From Myotis daubentonii (taxonomy: Eukaryota; Chordata; Mammalia; Chiroptera; Vespertilionidae), in assembly GCF_963259705.1 (NCBI RefSeq), contig NC_081851.1:61774855-61838854 (forward strand): a DNA stretch of 64,000 bases, in the 5' to 3' direction. Below the pieces are notes generated by a model. The model searched no databases. It was not told the origin of the DNA and saw only the letters and a program-made list of their open reading frames with translations. This document shows positions 44,486-55,850 of this stretch, in pieces. The translations under genes and the position numbers were made by a program. Each line of letters starts with the position of its first letter. Positions within the stretch are counted from its first letter, which is position 1.

Positions 44486-44657
44486 TATACTCATTCCCTA
44501 CTTCCTGACCTAATCCCCCTTTCTTTTGAAGGCCCTGCCCTACTTCATCATTTGCCCAAACTACATCTAAGTTGCCAATGCCTTTGCCTAATCCCTTCTG
44601 GCTTCACAGTACAATCTATGTTTTCAAAGAAATCTCTTCCCACATTTTAAGAGTCTG

Positions 44658-44911
44658 GCCTTGGCCAAGATTTCTCAGTGGTTCGAGAGTAGACCCACAT
44701 GCGAGAGGGTCATGGGTTCAATTCCCAGTCAAGGGCACATACCTTGGTTGTAGGTTAGATCCCTGGTACCTACTGGGGCATGTGCAGAAGGCAACCAATC
44801 AATGTGTCTCTCACATCAATGTTTCTTTCTCTCTCTCTCCCCTATCCTCCTTCCACTCTCTCTAAAAATCAATGGGGAAAAAAATATCCTCAAGTGAGGA
44901 TTAACAACACG
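44658..44911 (+). mobile_element. VES-related SINE with a 3' stem-loop extension
   Basis: Diverged head 'ggccaagatttctcagtggt', B box 'gggttcaattcccagt', tail 'aaaaatcaatggggaaaaaa'. It then has a perfect hairpin ATCCTC AAGT GAGGAT at 44886-44901 and 'aacaacac'. The same extension is in the copy at 59961. Target-site duplication not found. Confidence 0.85.
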
Positions 44912-46749
44912 AACACCCACAGGCACATTTAACACAAGACTTCGCAGGCCCAACCTATACTATCTCCCCTCTCAGAGTGAATCTTTCCTTTGCAGAGCCC
45001 CCTGGGATTCCCGAGTCAGCCAGCCTACACCTGATTTTTACAAAAGTCTAACTGAGGGCAGAATCTTCAAGGGAGGGCAAAAGACTCTGCTTTTCTCCCT
45101 GCCCTGAGATCACTCTCCCAGACCAGTTATTCGCCATCACTCCTGTCCTCATCAGACCAGAAGGAGCAAAAAATGAAATGGATACAAAGAGAACTCTGGC
45201 CTGCACCTTCCTTACTTCCCAGAGCCTCCTTCATTAGCTTAACTAATTAGTTAATGAGAGAACATCTGCAGAACATCTGCAAAGGCCCATCAATATATGG
45301 TGCTGGTGGTGGTGCTGTCATCAGAAGGCGACATTCCCATTCTTCTCCATTTCCCTGTCATTCATGCTTATTAACACCCCAGGAATCTGTCCTCAGGTTC
45401 AGAGATGTCCTCCTAGCAACAGCCCCATCCCCTTGGCAACACCTTGGCGGGAGTTTGTCACCAACTCCAACAAAACTAGAAACTCAATACTGCCAGAGTC
45501 ATAATGTTAGGAAGCTGATATTTGGGGAATGCATATTGTTTTATTACAGACTTTCACATCCAATTTACTGGCTGAGTTTCAGGCCAATGGCACACTTAGG
45601 CCACATCAACACGAATCAGTTTGACTGAATTCAGTAAAGTATGTGTGCATATAACTCGATCAGATAGCTGCATTTTCTTTATCCACATGACACCAGTGAT
45701 GAATTTTTCACTCTTTAATTGGTTGTTTTGACAAGTATAGTCAGAGATTAAGCTACCATTTTGTTTTTCTGCTTTATAGGATCTGGGTTAGGAAAAAAAT
45801 CTTTGGGGCACACTTTTTGAATGGTATTTTCAAATTACAGAGGGATTTGCCATTTCCTTACAACCTAAAATGCCTTAAGGATGTGTGTTTAACTGCATTC
45901 TCACCCTATCTTGCAGTGCACAAAACTTACAAGTCCCGGTGGAGAATTTGGGGCCAATTTCATCGTTAAATAAACTCTGGAATGCCCCAGGCAGGATCGT
46001 TAACTTGTCTCCACTACAGACTAAATGTCCAAACAGCCAGCTCCCTTCTGTGGGTTCCCACAGGGCTGTGGGTGTGCTCCAGAGCCTGCCCCCTGGCATG
46101 AGGGGACAATTGGGCCATTATATGTGCACTAAGAACAAGCAGCCAGCTCAGTTCAGCTCTGTATAGAAGGATGAAAAAAGGGGGGCACCAAATATAGACC
46201 ACTGGACAATTTATTTGTCTTAAAAGTGTTTAAGACACACAGCAAGCCCCAGCAGGTTATAAATGGTCAGCTTTGTACAATTACTACACAAGTCTGAAGA
46301 GAATTCTATGTGGAGTCCATTTAGAATCCCTATGGTGGGTCACACCATGTAGGTGGTCTTGACAAGGGTCTCACTCTTTGCATCCATGTCAAGCCAAGAG
46401 ATTAAGGACCCAACACCCCAGTCCACGTTGTGTTTGAAACGCTTTGCATCAGTGTCTTCCCCAAAATGTCCGTTTGAAATTCCCAATTTTCCCCAAAAAA
46501 TTAAATGTTAAAGTTAATGACTCTTACAACTTCCCAAAGTTCTTATCCAAATCTCTAATTTTCAGAAAAGGGGGCCGGTGGCCAAAAGTGTTCACACACT
46601 GGTTGTGCCAGCTCTATTCTAATTCTAGCTTTACGTCCATTTCAAAGTCCAATGTCTTTTTTAGCCTGGGTTATTACAAGGGACCACCAAAATTGTTGCC
46701 TATGAATGAAACATGTATATGTGTGCCTACAAGGCTATTAGCGGGGAAA
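44912..46749. other. unique sequence; possible regulatory patch at 45230-45620
   Basis: No coding exon or named repeat. At 45235-45255 there are TAACTAATTAGTTAA homeodomain-type palindromes. At 45408-45446 'cctagcaacagcc' and 'cttggcaacacc' are two RFX-type half sites. Several ORFs of 74-124 codons here lack domains. Confidence 0.35.
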
Positions 46750-46802
46750 GGTTAGGAAGGAAGGAAGAAGGGAGGGAGAGAAGGAGGGAAGGAAAGAAGG
46801 TT
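46750..46802 (+). repeat. (GGAA)/(GGGA)-rich purine tract
   Basis: Imperfect AAGGAAGG and GGGAGG units; low complexity. Confidence 0.85.
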
Positions 46803-47487
46803 TTTACATTCATTCTTTATGTCTTTTGGATAGAAATACTGGGGTCTCCCTTGTCTTCCCTCCACCCCCTAATCCTCTCCCCTCTATCAGAGAGCACTCA
46901 TTCATCCACAATTCCTGAGGACTTCAACTAGCTGGTCTGACCCCTCATTCTCCCCCGGAGAGGTCAATGTGCCATCTGTCCCTGCGATTCAGCACTGCCT
47001 ATTGCAGAAAAAGACTCCTAGGGACAGCGTCTTAACCCACAGCAGGAGGAGGCTTCCACAGCCCTGCCAGGCTTTGAAGTCCTGGACCACTGTGAGGGTG
47101 AAGTTTCCATGCAAAGGCAGCTGCCCATGAAGACAGGGGCGGGCTGGTGTAAAGGTTGTGTGAGTGACAGCTGTGAGCCTCTCTCTTGAAGAGAAGTGGG
47201 TGGCTAAGGGGTAGAAACCTGGACAGAGGAAAATTAAATCTATACGGGCACAGGGAATAAGATTGTAAGATCATTTAGCTTTGTATTTGGACAGTGCCAT
47301 GGACAAAGCAAGATTGGCAGAAAGGAACCCAAACACCTGTCTCCTCCAGGAAGGAACTGCTGCCACCTCCTGTTGACAGCACCAGCCAAGCAGGTCTGAA
47401 GCCAGGATGACACCGTGGGTTTTGTTCTTGTTTTTGTTTTTTTCAAACTGCCCCATCCCCCCCAGCTTGCTCTACCCAGCATCCAAA
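46803..47487. other. no recognisable feature
   Basis: Apparently unique. The 80- and 97-codon minus-strand ORFs have no domain. Confidence 0.35.
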
Positions 47488-47495
47488 ACCTAGAC

Positions 47496-47730
47496 CAGCG
47501 ATGGCGAACCTTTTGAGCTCGGCGTGTCAGCATTTTGAAAAACCCTAACTTAACTCTGGTGCCGTGTCACATATAGAAATTTTTTGATATTTGCAACCAT
47601 AGTAAAACAAAGACTTATGTTTTTGATATTTATTTCATATATTTAAATGCCATTTAACAAAGAAAAATCAACCAAAAAAATGAGTTCGTGTGTCACCTCT
47701 GACACGCGTGTCATAGGTTTGCCATCACTG
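47496..47730. mobile_element. 235-bp non-autonomous hAT element
   Basis: Ends CAGCGATGGCGAACC and TTTGCCATCACTG. The same family as 13202-13437, in the opposite orientation. Target-site duplication acctagac / ccctagac (7 of 8) at 47488-47495 and 47731-47738. Confidence 0.95.
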
Positions 47731-47738
47731 CCCTAGAC

Positions 47739-48104
47739 AGTCTCCAATCAGCCCCACCACCCAAGCCAGAGTCAAAGTGGCCACAGCCCAGAAGAGCCTG
47801 GTGGTAGGAGGGTCTGCCTTCTGGTAGCCTTCTACGGTTTTCTTTGTGTTAAGATCCCTTCCATGTGCCTCCACCAATGAGCCCTACTTCCTCTTTCTCA
47901 CTCATGGCCTTTTGCAAATGCTAAACTTGCATGATAAAGAAGAGAAACATTCTGGACTGAGAGAAGGAACACCTAGTCTAGGCTTCTTCCTATGCCAGCT
48001 GGGACCAGGGACAAGTCCCTTAACCGGTCTGACCTCTGTCATCTGTCAAGCTGGGACAATAACCAGGAAGCATAGTTCATAGTTTAGCCTCTTTATAGTT
48101 AAAG
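47739..48104. other. no recognisable feature
   Basis: Apparently unique. A 78-codon ORF at 47846 has no domain. Confidence 0.35.
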
Positions 48105-48330
48105 GGTTAAATGTGAAGCATGGGGGTCAGAGACATTGAGTTTCAATCTCGGCTCAGCCTCTTGCTAGGTGGGTAACCTCTCTATGCTTCCATTTCCTCT
48201 GAAATTGCAAAATGGGGATAATATTGTGTGAATGAACTGAGACAATTAAATGTGATAAAGAGTATAAAGTCATTAGCTTGGTGCCTAGTGGGAAGTAAAA
48301 ACTCAATAAATGTTCACCAGTCACATGGCC
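48105..48330 (+). mobile_element. MIR SINE
   Basis: 'tcaatctcggctcagcctct', 'atttcctctgaaattgcaaa', 'atggggataatattgtgtga', 'gtgcctagtgggaagtaaaa' plus 'actcaataaatgttcac'. Near full length. Confidence 0.9.
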
Positions 48331-48837
48331 GTTATCACCATCCTCTGGTGAAAGAGAGGAAGGTGAAATGTTCATGTCCCCCTGAAAAGAATCAAGTGCG
48401 ACACATACAATCAGCCTTATCACAGGGTGTCTGGAGTGCCATTTCCGTAGTTGATTTCACTAGGTGAAACAAAGGCAGAACCACCCTGATTTCACGTTGG
48501 GGAGCTAATGGGATCTGAGAAGTGGACATTTGATCTCAATTCTCAATGACTTTAGAACAAAAGAAACCTGCAAAGCTCAGATAAACGGAGAACAAAAACC
48601 ACCAACTTACTTGAATCTTGAGCATCTCCTAGTGGTGATTTCTCAAAAATAATTCTTAAAAGTTCATCATTTAGACTACCTTTTTCATCTCATGGCACAC
48701 ATAAACTAATTACTGAAATTCTGCAGCACACCAAAAAGTATATTATATATTTTTCCAATTGGACAAAAAAAAAATAGGTATAATGTTGATTCATTCACAC
48801 CAGACAGCTATTGTTGTGCTGGCTGTTGTCATTTTTT
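48331..48837. other. no recognisable feature
   Basis: Apparently unique sequence. Confidence 0.35.
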
Positions 48838-49046
48838 AAAAATGTATTTTTATTGATTTCAGAGAGGAAGGGAGAGAGAGAGAGAGAGAAACATCAATGA
48901 TGAGAGAGAATCATTGATTGGCTGCCTCCTGCACACCCCACACTGGGGATTGAGACCACAACTTGGGCATGTGCCCTGACTGGGAATCGAACCCACGACC
49001 TCCTGGTTCACAGGTTGATGCTCAACCACTGAGCCACACCAGCCAG
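48838..49046 (-). mobile_element. VES-type SINE, 'gtggttgag' subtype
   Basis: Inverted copy with (GA)n body at 48872-48890, inverted B box 'gggaatcgaacccacgacc' and head 'gagccacaccagccagg'. Flanking T/A-rich repeats are compatible with a duplication but not decisive. Confidence 0.92.
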
Positions 49047-49261
49047 GCAACATTTTTTTATTTGACATGATAAAAATCTAAAGGAAAAGAGGTCAGTGTC
49101 CCTCATTAAATAGTCAGGTATTGCCTGTTTTAAAAATTCTTGCAGCACACTGGTTGAAAAGTGCTGCTTTAGTCTGAGTGAGGGAGGAACTGCAGCAGTC
49201 ATTCGGACTTCCAGGGTAACCTGGACAACACACCAATGCAATTCACTGGGTTGTTGTTTTT

Positions 49262-50440
49262 ATTTATAATTTTTTTTGGCCTAGTGCTTTGTTTTTCCAG
49301 GTTTGTTGAGATATAATTGGCATATAGCATTGTGTAAGCTTATAGTCTGCAATGTAATGATTTGATACGCATATATATTGCAAAATGATTACCACAATGA
49401 GGTGAGTTAACACATCCTTCATCTCACATAATTACCATTTTGTTGTTGCTGTTGTGATGGTGAGAACATTAAAGCTCTACTTTCATAACAACTTACAGGT
49501 ATACAACACACTATTGTTCACTATAGTGTACCTCAAATCCCCAGAATTTATTCATCCTATAATTGAAAGTTTGTACCAACAGCTCTCCATTTCCCCTACC
49601 CCTCAGCCCCTGGCAACCACCATTCTACTCTCTGTTTCTATGAGTTCAAAGTTTTTAGATTCCACATATAAGTGAGAGCACACAGTATTTGTCTTTCTCT
49701 GTCTTGGTGATTTCACTTAATGCCCTCAAGGTCCAACATATCATCACAAATAGATTTCCTTCTTTTTATAGATGAAACATATATAAACTTTCACATCTTC
49801 TTTATCTGTCTTTCTTCAATGGACAGGTTGTTTTCATGTCTTGGCTATTGTGAATAATTCTACAATGTTAGGAGCTTTTTCCCTATGTTCTGCTTTAGGA
49901 GTTTTACAGTTCAGGTCTTACCTTTAAATCCTTAATCTATTTCAAGTTAATTTTTGTGAGTGGTTCAATATAGGGGCCTAATTCCGTTCTCTTGCATTGG
50001 AATATCCAGTTTTCCCAACACCATTTATGGAAGAGACTCTCCTTTTCTCATTGAGTATTCTTGACTCCCCTGTCAAATATTAGTTGACATATATGTGTGT
50101 TCTGTTGCATTGGTCTGTCTATTCTTCTGCCAGTACCACACTGTTTCAATATCTACAGCTTTGTAGTAGTTTGAAATTAGGAAGTGTGATGCTTCCAACT
50201 TTGTTCTTCTTTCTAAAGATTGCTTTGTCTATTTGGGGTCTTTTGTGGTTCCATACAAATTTTAGAATTGTTTTTTTCTATTTCTGTAAAAAATGCCATT
50301 GAAATTTTGGTAGGGATTGCATTGAATCTATAGATGCCTTTAGGTAATATAAACATTTCAACAATATTAACTCTTCTGATCTATGAACATGGGGTATCCT
50401 TCCATTTATTTGTCTTTAATTTCTTTCACGCCAAGATAAC
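49262..50440 (-). mobile_element. L1M-type LINE, 3' UTR and end of ORF2
   Basis: Starts with inverted 3' end 'caggtttgttgagatataat'. 49480-49860 is 3' UTR. 49930-50430 is inverted ORF2: on the minus strand the stretch near 50380-50310 reads [16 protein letters not shown], matching the L1 ORF2 C-terminal region. Broken frames. Confidence 0.88.
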
Positions 50441-50799
50441 TCACTATTAAAGGGACAAATATTAAGCCTAGTGTCTCTCTGAAAAGGCATCAAGGAAATT
50501 GAGGGCCAGTGAAATTTCCCCTCCAGCCTTCTGAGCACAAGATCCACAAGACACATGGTGTTTTGTGTGGCCCCAAGCAAATCTGTAAGAAAATGTGGTT
50601 AATTAGTGAATAATCTCCACTGTCCCTTTGCTGTTTCCCACCCTAATCCATTCCTAAATCCCCTCCCAGGCATAATCAGAGCCTATGCGACATTAACTCT
50701 GAAAGAGCTCAGGAACTAGCCTTCAACTATGGACTCCACTCCTAAGTTGGTATAACCCTGAGAGAATATTGCCTCTCAACACAGAGATATATATATATA

Positions 50800-50967
50800 C
50801 TAGAGGCCCAATGCACAAAATTCGTGCAAGAGTAGGCCTTCCTTCCCCAGGCTGCAGCACCAGCTTCCCTCTGGCACCTGGGACCCGGGCTTCCCTTGCA
50901 GCCCCTGCTTCATCCTGACGGTCGTCCTCCCAGTCTAATTAGCATATTACACTTTTATTATTATAGA
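50800..50967 (-). mobile_element. 168-bp non-autonomous Helitron (HeliBat type)
   Basis: On the minus strand it starts TC (50967-50966) with 'tataataataaaagtgtaat' and ends CTAG at 50803-50800, preceded by the hairpin around 'tgcacaaaattcgtgca'. A at 50799 and T at 50968 fit the A|T target. Confidence 0.93.
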
Positions 50968-51049
50968 TCACATTCTCTAACTATCCCACCCTCCTGCATA
51001 AAGATATGCTTGGCAGTGTTCACAACTTTATTTGATGGCAAAAATAGTG

Positions 51050-51345
51050 TGTGGTTATATAAATGCCACATATTCACACGATGGAAATACTGTGCAGCCA
51101 TTAAAGTGTGTTATGAAGAACTTGCTGTAACATGAAGAACTTGTGTTTGTGCTGTAATAATGTTTATAAGGCAGGAAAAAATTTTGTGTATGCAGTATAA
51201 ACACAACTATACTAACAATGCAAATAAAGGGTCTGGCAAGGACCATACCAAACTATTAGCTGCAGTTTTCTCTAGATGGTAATACTTAGAGTAATCTTTC
51301 CTCTATTTTTTAATCTTCATAGTTTCCTCTAATGGCAATGTGTTC
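51050..51345 (+). mobile_element. old L1 3' UTR fragment (L1ME/L1MD-like)
   Basis: 'cacacgatggaaatactgtg' plus 'cagccattaaag', then 'atgtttataaggcaggaaaa', follow the old L1 3' UTR phrase order. Confidence 0.7.
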
Positions 51346-51359
51346 GTTTCATTATAGAA

Positions 51360-51765
51360 AAAGAATAAGATACATTCAGAAGTTAACAGGAATCAAGATG
51401 ACAACATAGGAGGTTCCTAAACTCCCCTCCTCCCATGAACTCACCAAATGTACAGCTACACAGAGCAATTCCCTCTGAGAGAAGTTCAGAAACTAGCAAT
51501 GGTATGAAACTAGAAACCAATTCTAACAAGAAAACTAGAAAATTCACAAATATGTGGAGATTAAACAACATGGTCCTGAACAATCAATGAGTCAAAGAAG
51601 AAATCAACAGGAAAATCAAACAATATCTTGATTCAAGTGAAGTAGAGAAAACACCAACTTACAGGATGCAGCAAACGCAACTCAAAGATAGAAGTTTACA
51701 GTAATAAGTGCCTACATTAAGGGGGAAAAAATATCAAACAACTTAACTTTACTCCCAAAAGTACG
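51360..51765 (+). mobile_element. L1 fragment (ORF2 middle)
   Basis: 'tatgtggagattaaacaaca', 'atgagtcaaagaagaaatca', 'gcaaacgcaactcaaagata' and 'taataagtgcctacattaa' match the L1 ORF2 stretch also seen at 18780-19000. Broken. Confidence 0.7.
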
Positions 51766-53104
51766 GGGGCGGAGGGGGGGAGAATAAACTAAACCTGAAG
51801 TTACTAGAAGGAAGTAAATGGAATTTAAAATAAATTATATTAGCCCAGAAGCATAAAACTCTTATACAAGTAAAATATTGTTGAAACAAGTCAGTGGGTC
51901 TTTATTCCCATTGGAAACTAGGTCAGTTGGCCACTAAAGGACAGAAGGAAATCAAGCATGGTCTGGCCTCTCCCAAGTTGCTTGCCTCTGGCACTGGTGT
52001 GTGCCCAAGTGTCATCGGCCCCATGAGGAGAGATCAGCCATATCCTTGCCTGCCAGATGGCCAGGATGGATTCCACGCTAAGAAAGCATCCGTGAGTGAG
52101 TTAGGGCACTCATCCCAGCCACCCTGACTAAGAGCCAGGAGGACACTCTGAGAAATGTCAGGCCTGGAGTAAAATAATTTCCCAAATAGGAACACTTAGC
52201 TCCCTTCCAGTGTTAACCTGGCCCAGCTGTGCCTCATCCCCAAATTTCCTGCATACAGCATGGCCTCAAGCCCTCCTGTTGGACAATTAAATACATTCAA
52301 ATCACAAAATTTTAAAAGTAAAATAAAAAATATGACTACAAAAAAATAAATTAACCTTGCTCTCCCATTAAGGTATCATAACCTTCCTTTGGCCATCCAT
52401 TTTTCAAAAATGTGTCTATGCTGATTCGTCTTCCTCGGTACTTTAAGTAGTGATCTATTTAAGTAGCCATTCCCAAGGGTGGTATTTAAAGATTTAGCCA
52501 TTGAAATGACACCCATCAGAATGCAGCAGGCACCACGCAGACCAGGCAGCAGCCAAGCAGAGCCAGTGTGGCTCTGTGGAGGGGCGCCCGTGAGCAGCAA
52601 ACCCCACTCACCCACTCACCCACTCACCCACCTGCAAACAAAATGTCCAGGGCGCTAGAAGTTTTTCCTAGAGCATCTGAAAGAATGGAGTTTTGCCAGC
52701 GATCCAGATTGAACCCTTTTTCTCAGAATCAGGTCAGCAGTCAGCGCTTGCGTCTGGGTTGGATGAGATCAACCCACAGCGAAAGCAGCGTAACCAGGCC
52801 TGCAGCCCTCAGGCACCGCTGATCTGTGTCCCTTGGGGGAGACTTTAATATTGGGAGTTGAACTCCATTGACTCACCAGTTTTTTCTGTAACTGGCTTTC
52901 AATAACCATCCTGAGAAAATAGGTCAGAGGAGAAACCGTGAGACGAAGGTGACACCTACTGGCCAGACAAGGCCCCTGCAAAGGGCATGTCTGTCGCTCA
53001 GCTGCTTTCAATATGGATTAATCCTTGCGATTCATCCTCTGCCCTGTTGTCAAGGAAACATCAGAAATGTGAACAAAGGTTTACAGGCAAAAGTTTCCAT
53101 CCGG
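51766..53104. other. no recognisable gene
   Basis: Apparently unique. Contains a short (CCCACTCA)n array at 52605-52632. ORFs of 77-84 codons without domains. Confidence 0.35.
52605..52632 (+). repeat. short (ACCCACTC)n tandem array
   Basis: About three and a half 8-bp units. Confidence 0.85.
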
Positions 53105-53460
53105 TATTATTGATAAAAGTGAAATGCTGGAAAACCTTAGCGTCCCACAATGGGAAATGGGTTAAATAAATTTTGGTCCATGCTTATAATGGACCAACCA
53201 TTCAAAGCTATGTTTTCAAGTCATTTTAATAACATGAAGAAATTCTCACATCAAGATTCTGAGTATGAAACAAAGGTTATAAAACAAAGCAAATAAAGGA
53301 TAATGATTATGTAAAATTGATGTGTGTATATGCCATAGAAAGAAATTCTGAATGAAATGTAGAAAGTGTTCATTGTGGTCATTTGGGAGATTAGTGTTTT
53401 CATTTTTATGCATTCCTGCATTTTTCAACTCTTCTAGAGTAAGCATGTATTACTGTACTG
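53105..53460 (+). mobile_element. old L1 3' UTR fragment (L1ME/L1MD-like)
   Basis: 'gggaaatgggttaaataaat', 'attctgaatgaaatgtagaa', 'ttttatgcattcctgcattt' and 'agagtaagcatgtattactg' follow the old L1 3' UTR end to end. Confidence 0.8.
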
Positions 53461-53479
53461 GATAGAAAGAAAAGAGATA

Positions 53480-53695
53480 AAATGTTTACTTTGTTTTATC
53501 TAGATTTATTGAGATGTGTTAACATAAAACATTGTCTAAGTTTAAGGTGTACAACTTGATGATTTTATACATATATATACTGGAAAATGATTACCACAAT
53601 AAGGTTAGTTAACATTTCCATCACCTCATACACTTACAGTGTGTGTGTGGTGAGCGCATTTAAGATGTATTCTCTTTAAGTATTTTTATAAAATA
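53480..53695 (-). mobile_element. L1M 3'-end fragment
   Basis: 'ctagatttattgagatgtgt', 'gtttaaggtgtacaacttga' and 'tgattaccacaataaggtta' repeat the start of the L1 at 49262-49450. Confidence 0.85.
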
Positions 53696-53934
53696 AAAAG
53701 TATCACAATGCCATTTTAAAAGGGAACAGGAGCCGCAGGACAGACACTAATGGGGTACTGGTGAAGCTCAGAGGCGAAAAGTTGAGACTCGGATCTTAGG
53801 AACTGCGATCAGAGAGACTGATGACAAACAGTGTGATCCCGATGATGACATTAGCAGCATCTGACCCTGCAATGTCGCAGGACAGTAGGACAACAGGACA
53901 TGAGAACGATGCTACCCATAGAGATCTAATGCAC
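53696..53934. other. no recognisable feature
   Basis: Short unassigned spacer between two L1 3' ends that point in opposite directions. Richer in CpG than the surroundings. Confidence 0.35.
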
Positions 53935-54095
53935 AGTGTAATGAGTGTAGCCAATAATATCGAATATTGAAGCAATGGTGTAATGTGACAAATACCGCTT
54001 TAATGACAATCATATCACACTATATAAATGTATCAAAGTAACATGCCATACACCTTAAGTTTACAAATTGTATCATGTCAAATTTATCCCTCCCC
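53935..54095 (+). mobile_element. L1M 3'-end fragment
   Basis: 'ttaatgacaatcatatcaca' then 'catgccatacaccttaagtt' plus 'tacaaattgtatcatgtcaa' is the plus-strand version of the L1M end seen inverted at 53480-53600. Confidence 0.8.
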
Positions 54096-54354
54096 CCCCC
54101 CAAAAAAAAGAAAGAAAGAAAGAAAATGAGGCTATTTCATTGTCTAAGAAGCAGACAGTGTTTTGTTCTCCCTGTATCTCCTTTGGTATAATCTAGAGAA
54201 TTTTCTTACATAAATAACTGTGATTACAGGTCTGCCCTGCTGGGTAGATGAGCAAAGCTCTATCTCCTCAATGAATGTCTGACTGCCTCCCCACCACCAC
54301 TCCCCCACACCCTACCCCCACTGCCTTGCTTCCCCCACTACATCTGGCAAGGCC

Positions 54355-54435
54355 CTGGCGCTATCACACACCAGCTCTGTGAAATCATCTGACTTCTCTG
54401 AGCTTTATTCTTCTCATTGAAAAAAGAAAGATGAC
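54355..54435 (+). mobile_element. MIR fragment
   Basis: 'acaccagctctgtgaaatca' and 'ctctgagctttattcttctc' match the MIR core. Short. Confidence 0.55.
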
Positions 54436-54541
54436 AACAGCCACTCAGCTGACCCCCACAGTTGTGAGCTTTGCACAAGATAATGTGTTTTGGAAGCAAT
54501 CCCATGCAAATATGTATGGTCATAGCAGCCAACATCCTTTA

Positions 54542-54746
54542 TTTTTTTAAATATATCTCTTTTTTATTTCAGAGAGGGAGAGAGAGAGAGAGAAACATCA
54601 ATGATGCAAGATAATCATTGATTGTCTGCCTCTTGCATGATGGGGGGATCAAGCCTGCAACCTGGGCACATGCCCTAACTGGGAATCAAACTGCGAACAC
54701 CTGGTTCATAGGTCGGCACTCAACCACTGAGCCACCATGGATGGGC
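54542..54746 (-). mobile_element. VES-type SINE, 'gtggttgag' subtype
   Basis: Inverted, more diverged copy (inverted B box 'gggaatcaaactgcgaac'). Target-site duplications ccaacatccttta (54529-54541) and ccaacatccttca (54747-54759), one mismatch. Confidence 0.93.
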
Positions 54747-54764
54747 CCAACATCCTTCATGGAG

Positions 54765-55000
54765 TGATTATGTGCCAGACTTCACTTCGCAAGAAGTTTT
54801 CTTACATATTATATTATTTAATCATCATATTAAAAAAAAACTATGAGTGAGTATAATCTCCATTTTCCCCATGAGAAAACTGAGTTTATAACCTGCTCAA
54901 AATTGAACACCTTTTACATTTCAGAGCCAGGATTTGAACTCAGTTCTACCTCCAAAAGCCACACTCTTAAACACAATGCTACACTACTGCACAGACTCTT
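54765..55000 (-). mobile_element. MIR SINE, inverted
   Basis: 'gattatgtgccagacttcac', 'tctccattttccccatgaga', 'ccaggatttgaactcagttc', 'cacactcttaaacacaatgc': inverted MIR nearly full length. Confidence 0.9.
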
Positions 55001-55286
55001 AGCACTTGAAGGGGACCCAACAGATTCAGACTCTAAAGGTTGAATCCCTGTCGTTTGCAGATGAGGTCACCAAGGCCCACAGAGGGAACATGACTTACCC
55101 ATATAACCATCAAAAAAGCCACACACTTCACTTCACAGGACACTAAGATCCTCTGCATGATCAGGCAGCCAATGTGGTTCCTGGTTACTCAACCCCAAGG
55201 GGTTTCTGTTCTGCTAGTTCTACTTCTCTATTGCTAGTAATCAGAAACTTTTGGGTCCACCCCCTTATTCAATGGCCAGATTGCAT
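55001..55286. other. possible second inverted MIR-like fragment, otherwise unique
   Basis: 'tttgcagatgaggtcaccaa' plus 'ggcccacagagggaacatga' at 55055-55100 resembles inverted MIR core text. The rest is unassigned. Confidence 0.35.
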
Positions 55287-55356
55287 AGTCAGAACTGAGT
55301 GAAATGTTGAACTTCTGGGGAAGTCAGAACTGAGTGAAACTTTGAACTTCTGGGGA
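55287..55356 (+). repeat. 35-bp tandem duplication
   Basis: Two copies (55287-55321, 55322-55356) of a unit starting AGTCAGAACTGAGTGAAA and ending TTCTGGGGA, differing at two positions. Confidence 0.92.
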
Positions 55357-55499
55357 AAGTGAACTTCTACACAATCAAGTTTCCACCACAGCCAAAGCCA
55401 ATGGGAGAGAGAACGGGTGGAGCAGAGAGGTCACCGATAGGACAGCTACAAGGATACCTGCCACCCCAAGCCCTAATGTAGGGTGTCCCCCAAATTTAT

Positions 55500-55850
55500 C
55501 ATCTTAACTAGGACCTTTGAGCGAGCTACTGTCAACTGAGATGAAGAAGACCGTCGGTAGACCGCATGTGTGGGGAGAAGACCAGGATGTCAGTGGGGGT
55601 ATGTTGAGTGTGACCTCTAAGCGGAGTTGTTCAGTAGTCAGTTGGATACATAAGACTGGAGGGCAGTGGAGAACTCTGGGAGTCATCAACATATAGGTGG
55701 CATTTAAAGGCTAGAAGCTGGATGAGATCAACAATGGACTAAGTGAGACAGAGGAAAGAAGAGGCCAAGGACTGAGCCTTGGGGGTCTTCAGCATTAACC
55801 AGTCTGGAGACAAGTAGGAATCAGCAAAAGGGACTGGAAAAGAACCACCA
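55500..55850 (+). repeat. ancient mammalian interspersed repeat, family unassigned
   Basis: 'gtcatcaacatataggtggc' plus 'atttaaaggc', 'ctggatgagatcaacaatgg' and 'gccaaggactgagccttggg' are fixed phrases of the group also seen at 58430-58735. Confidence 0.55.
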
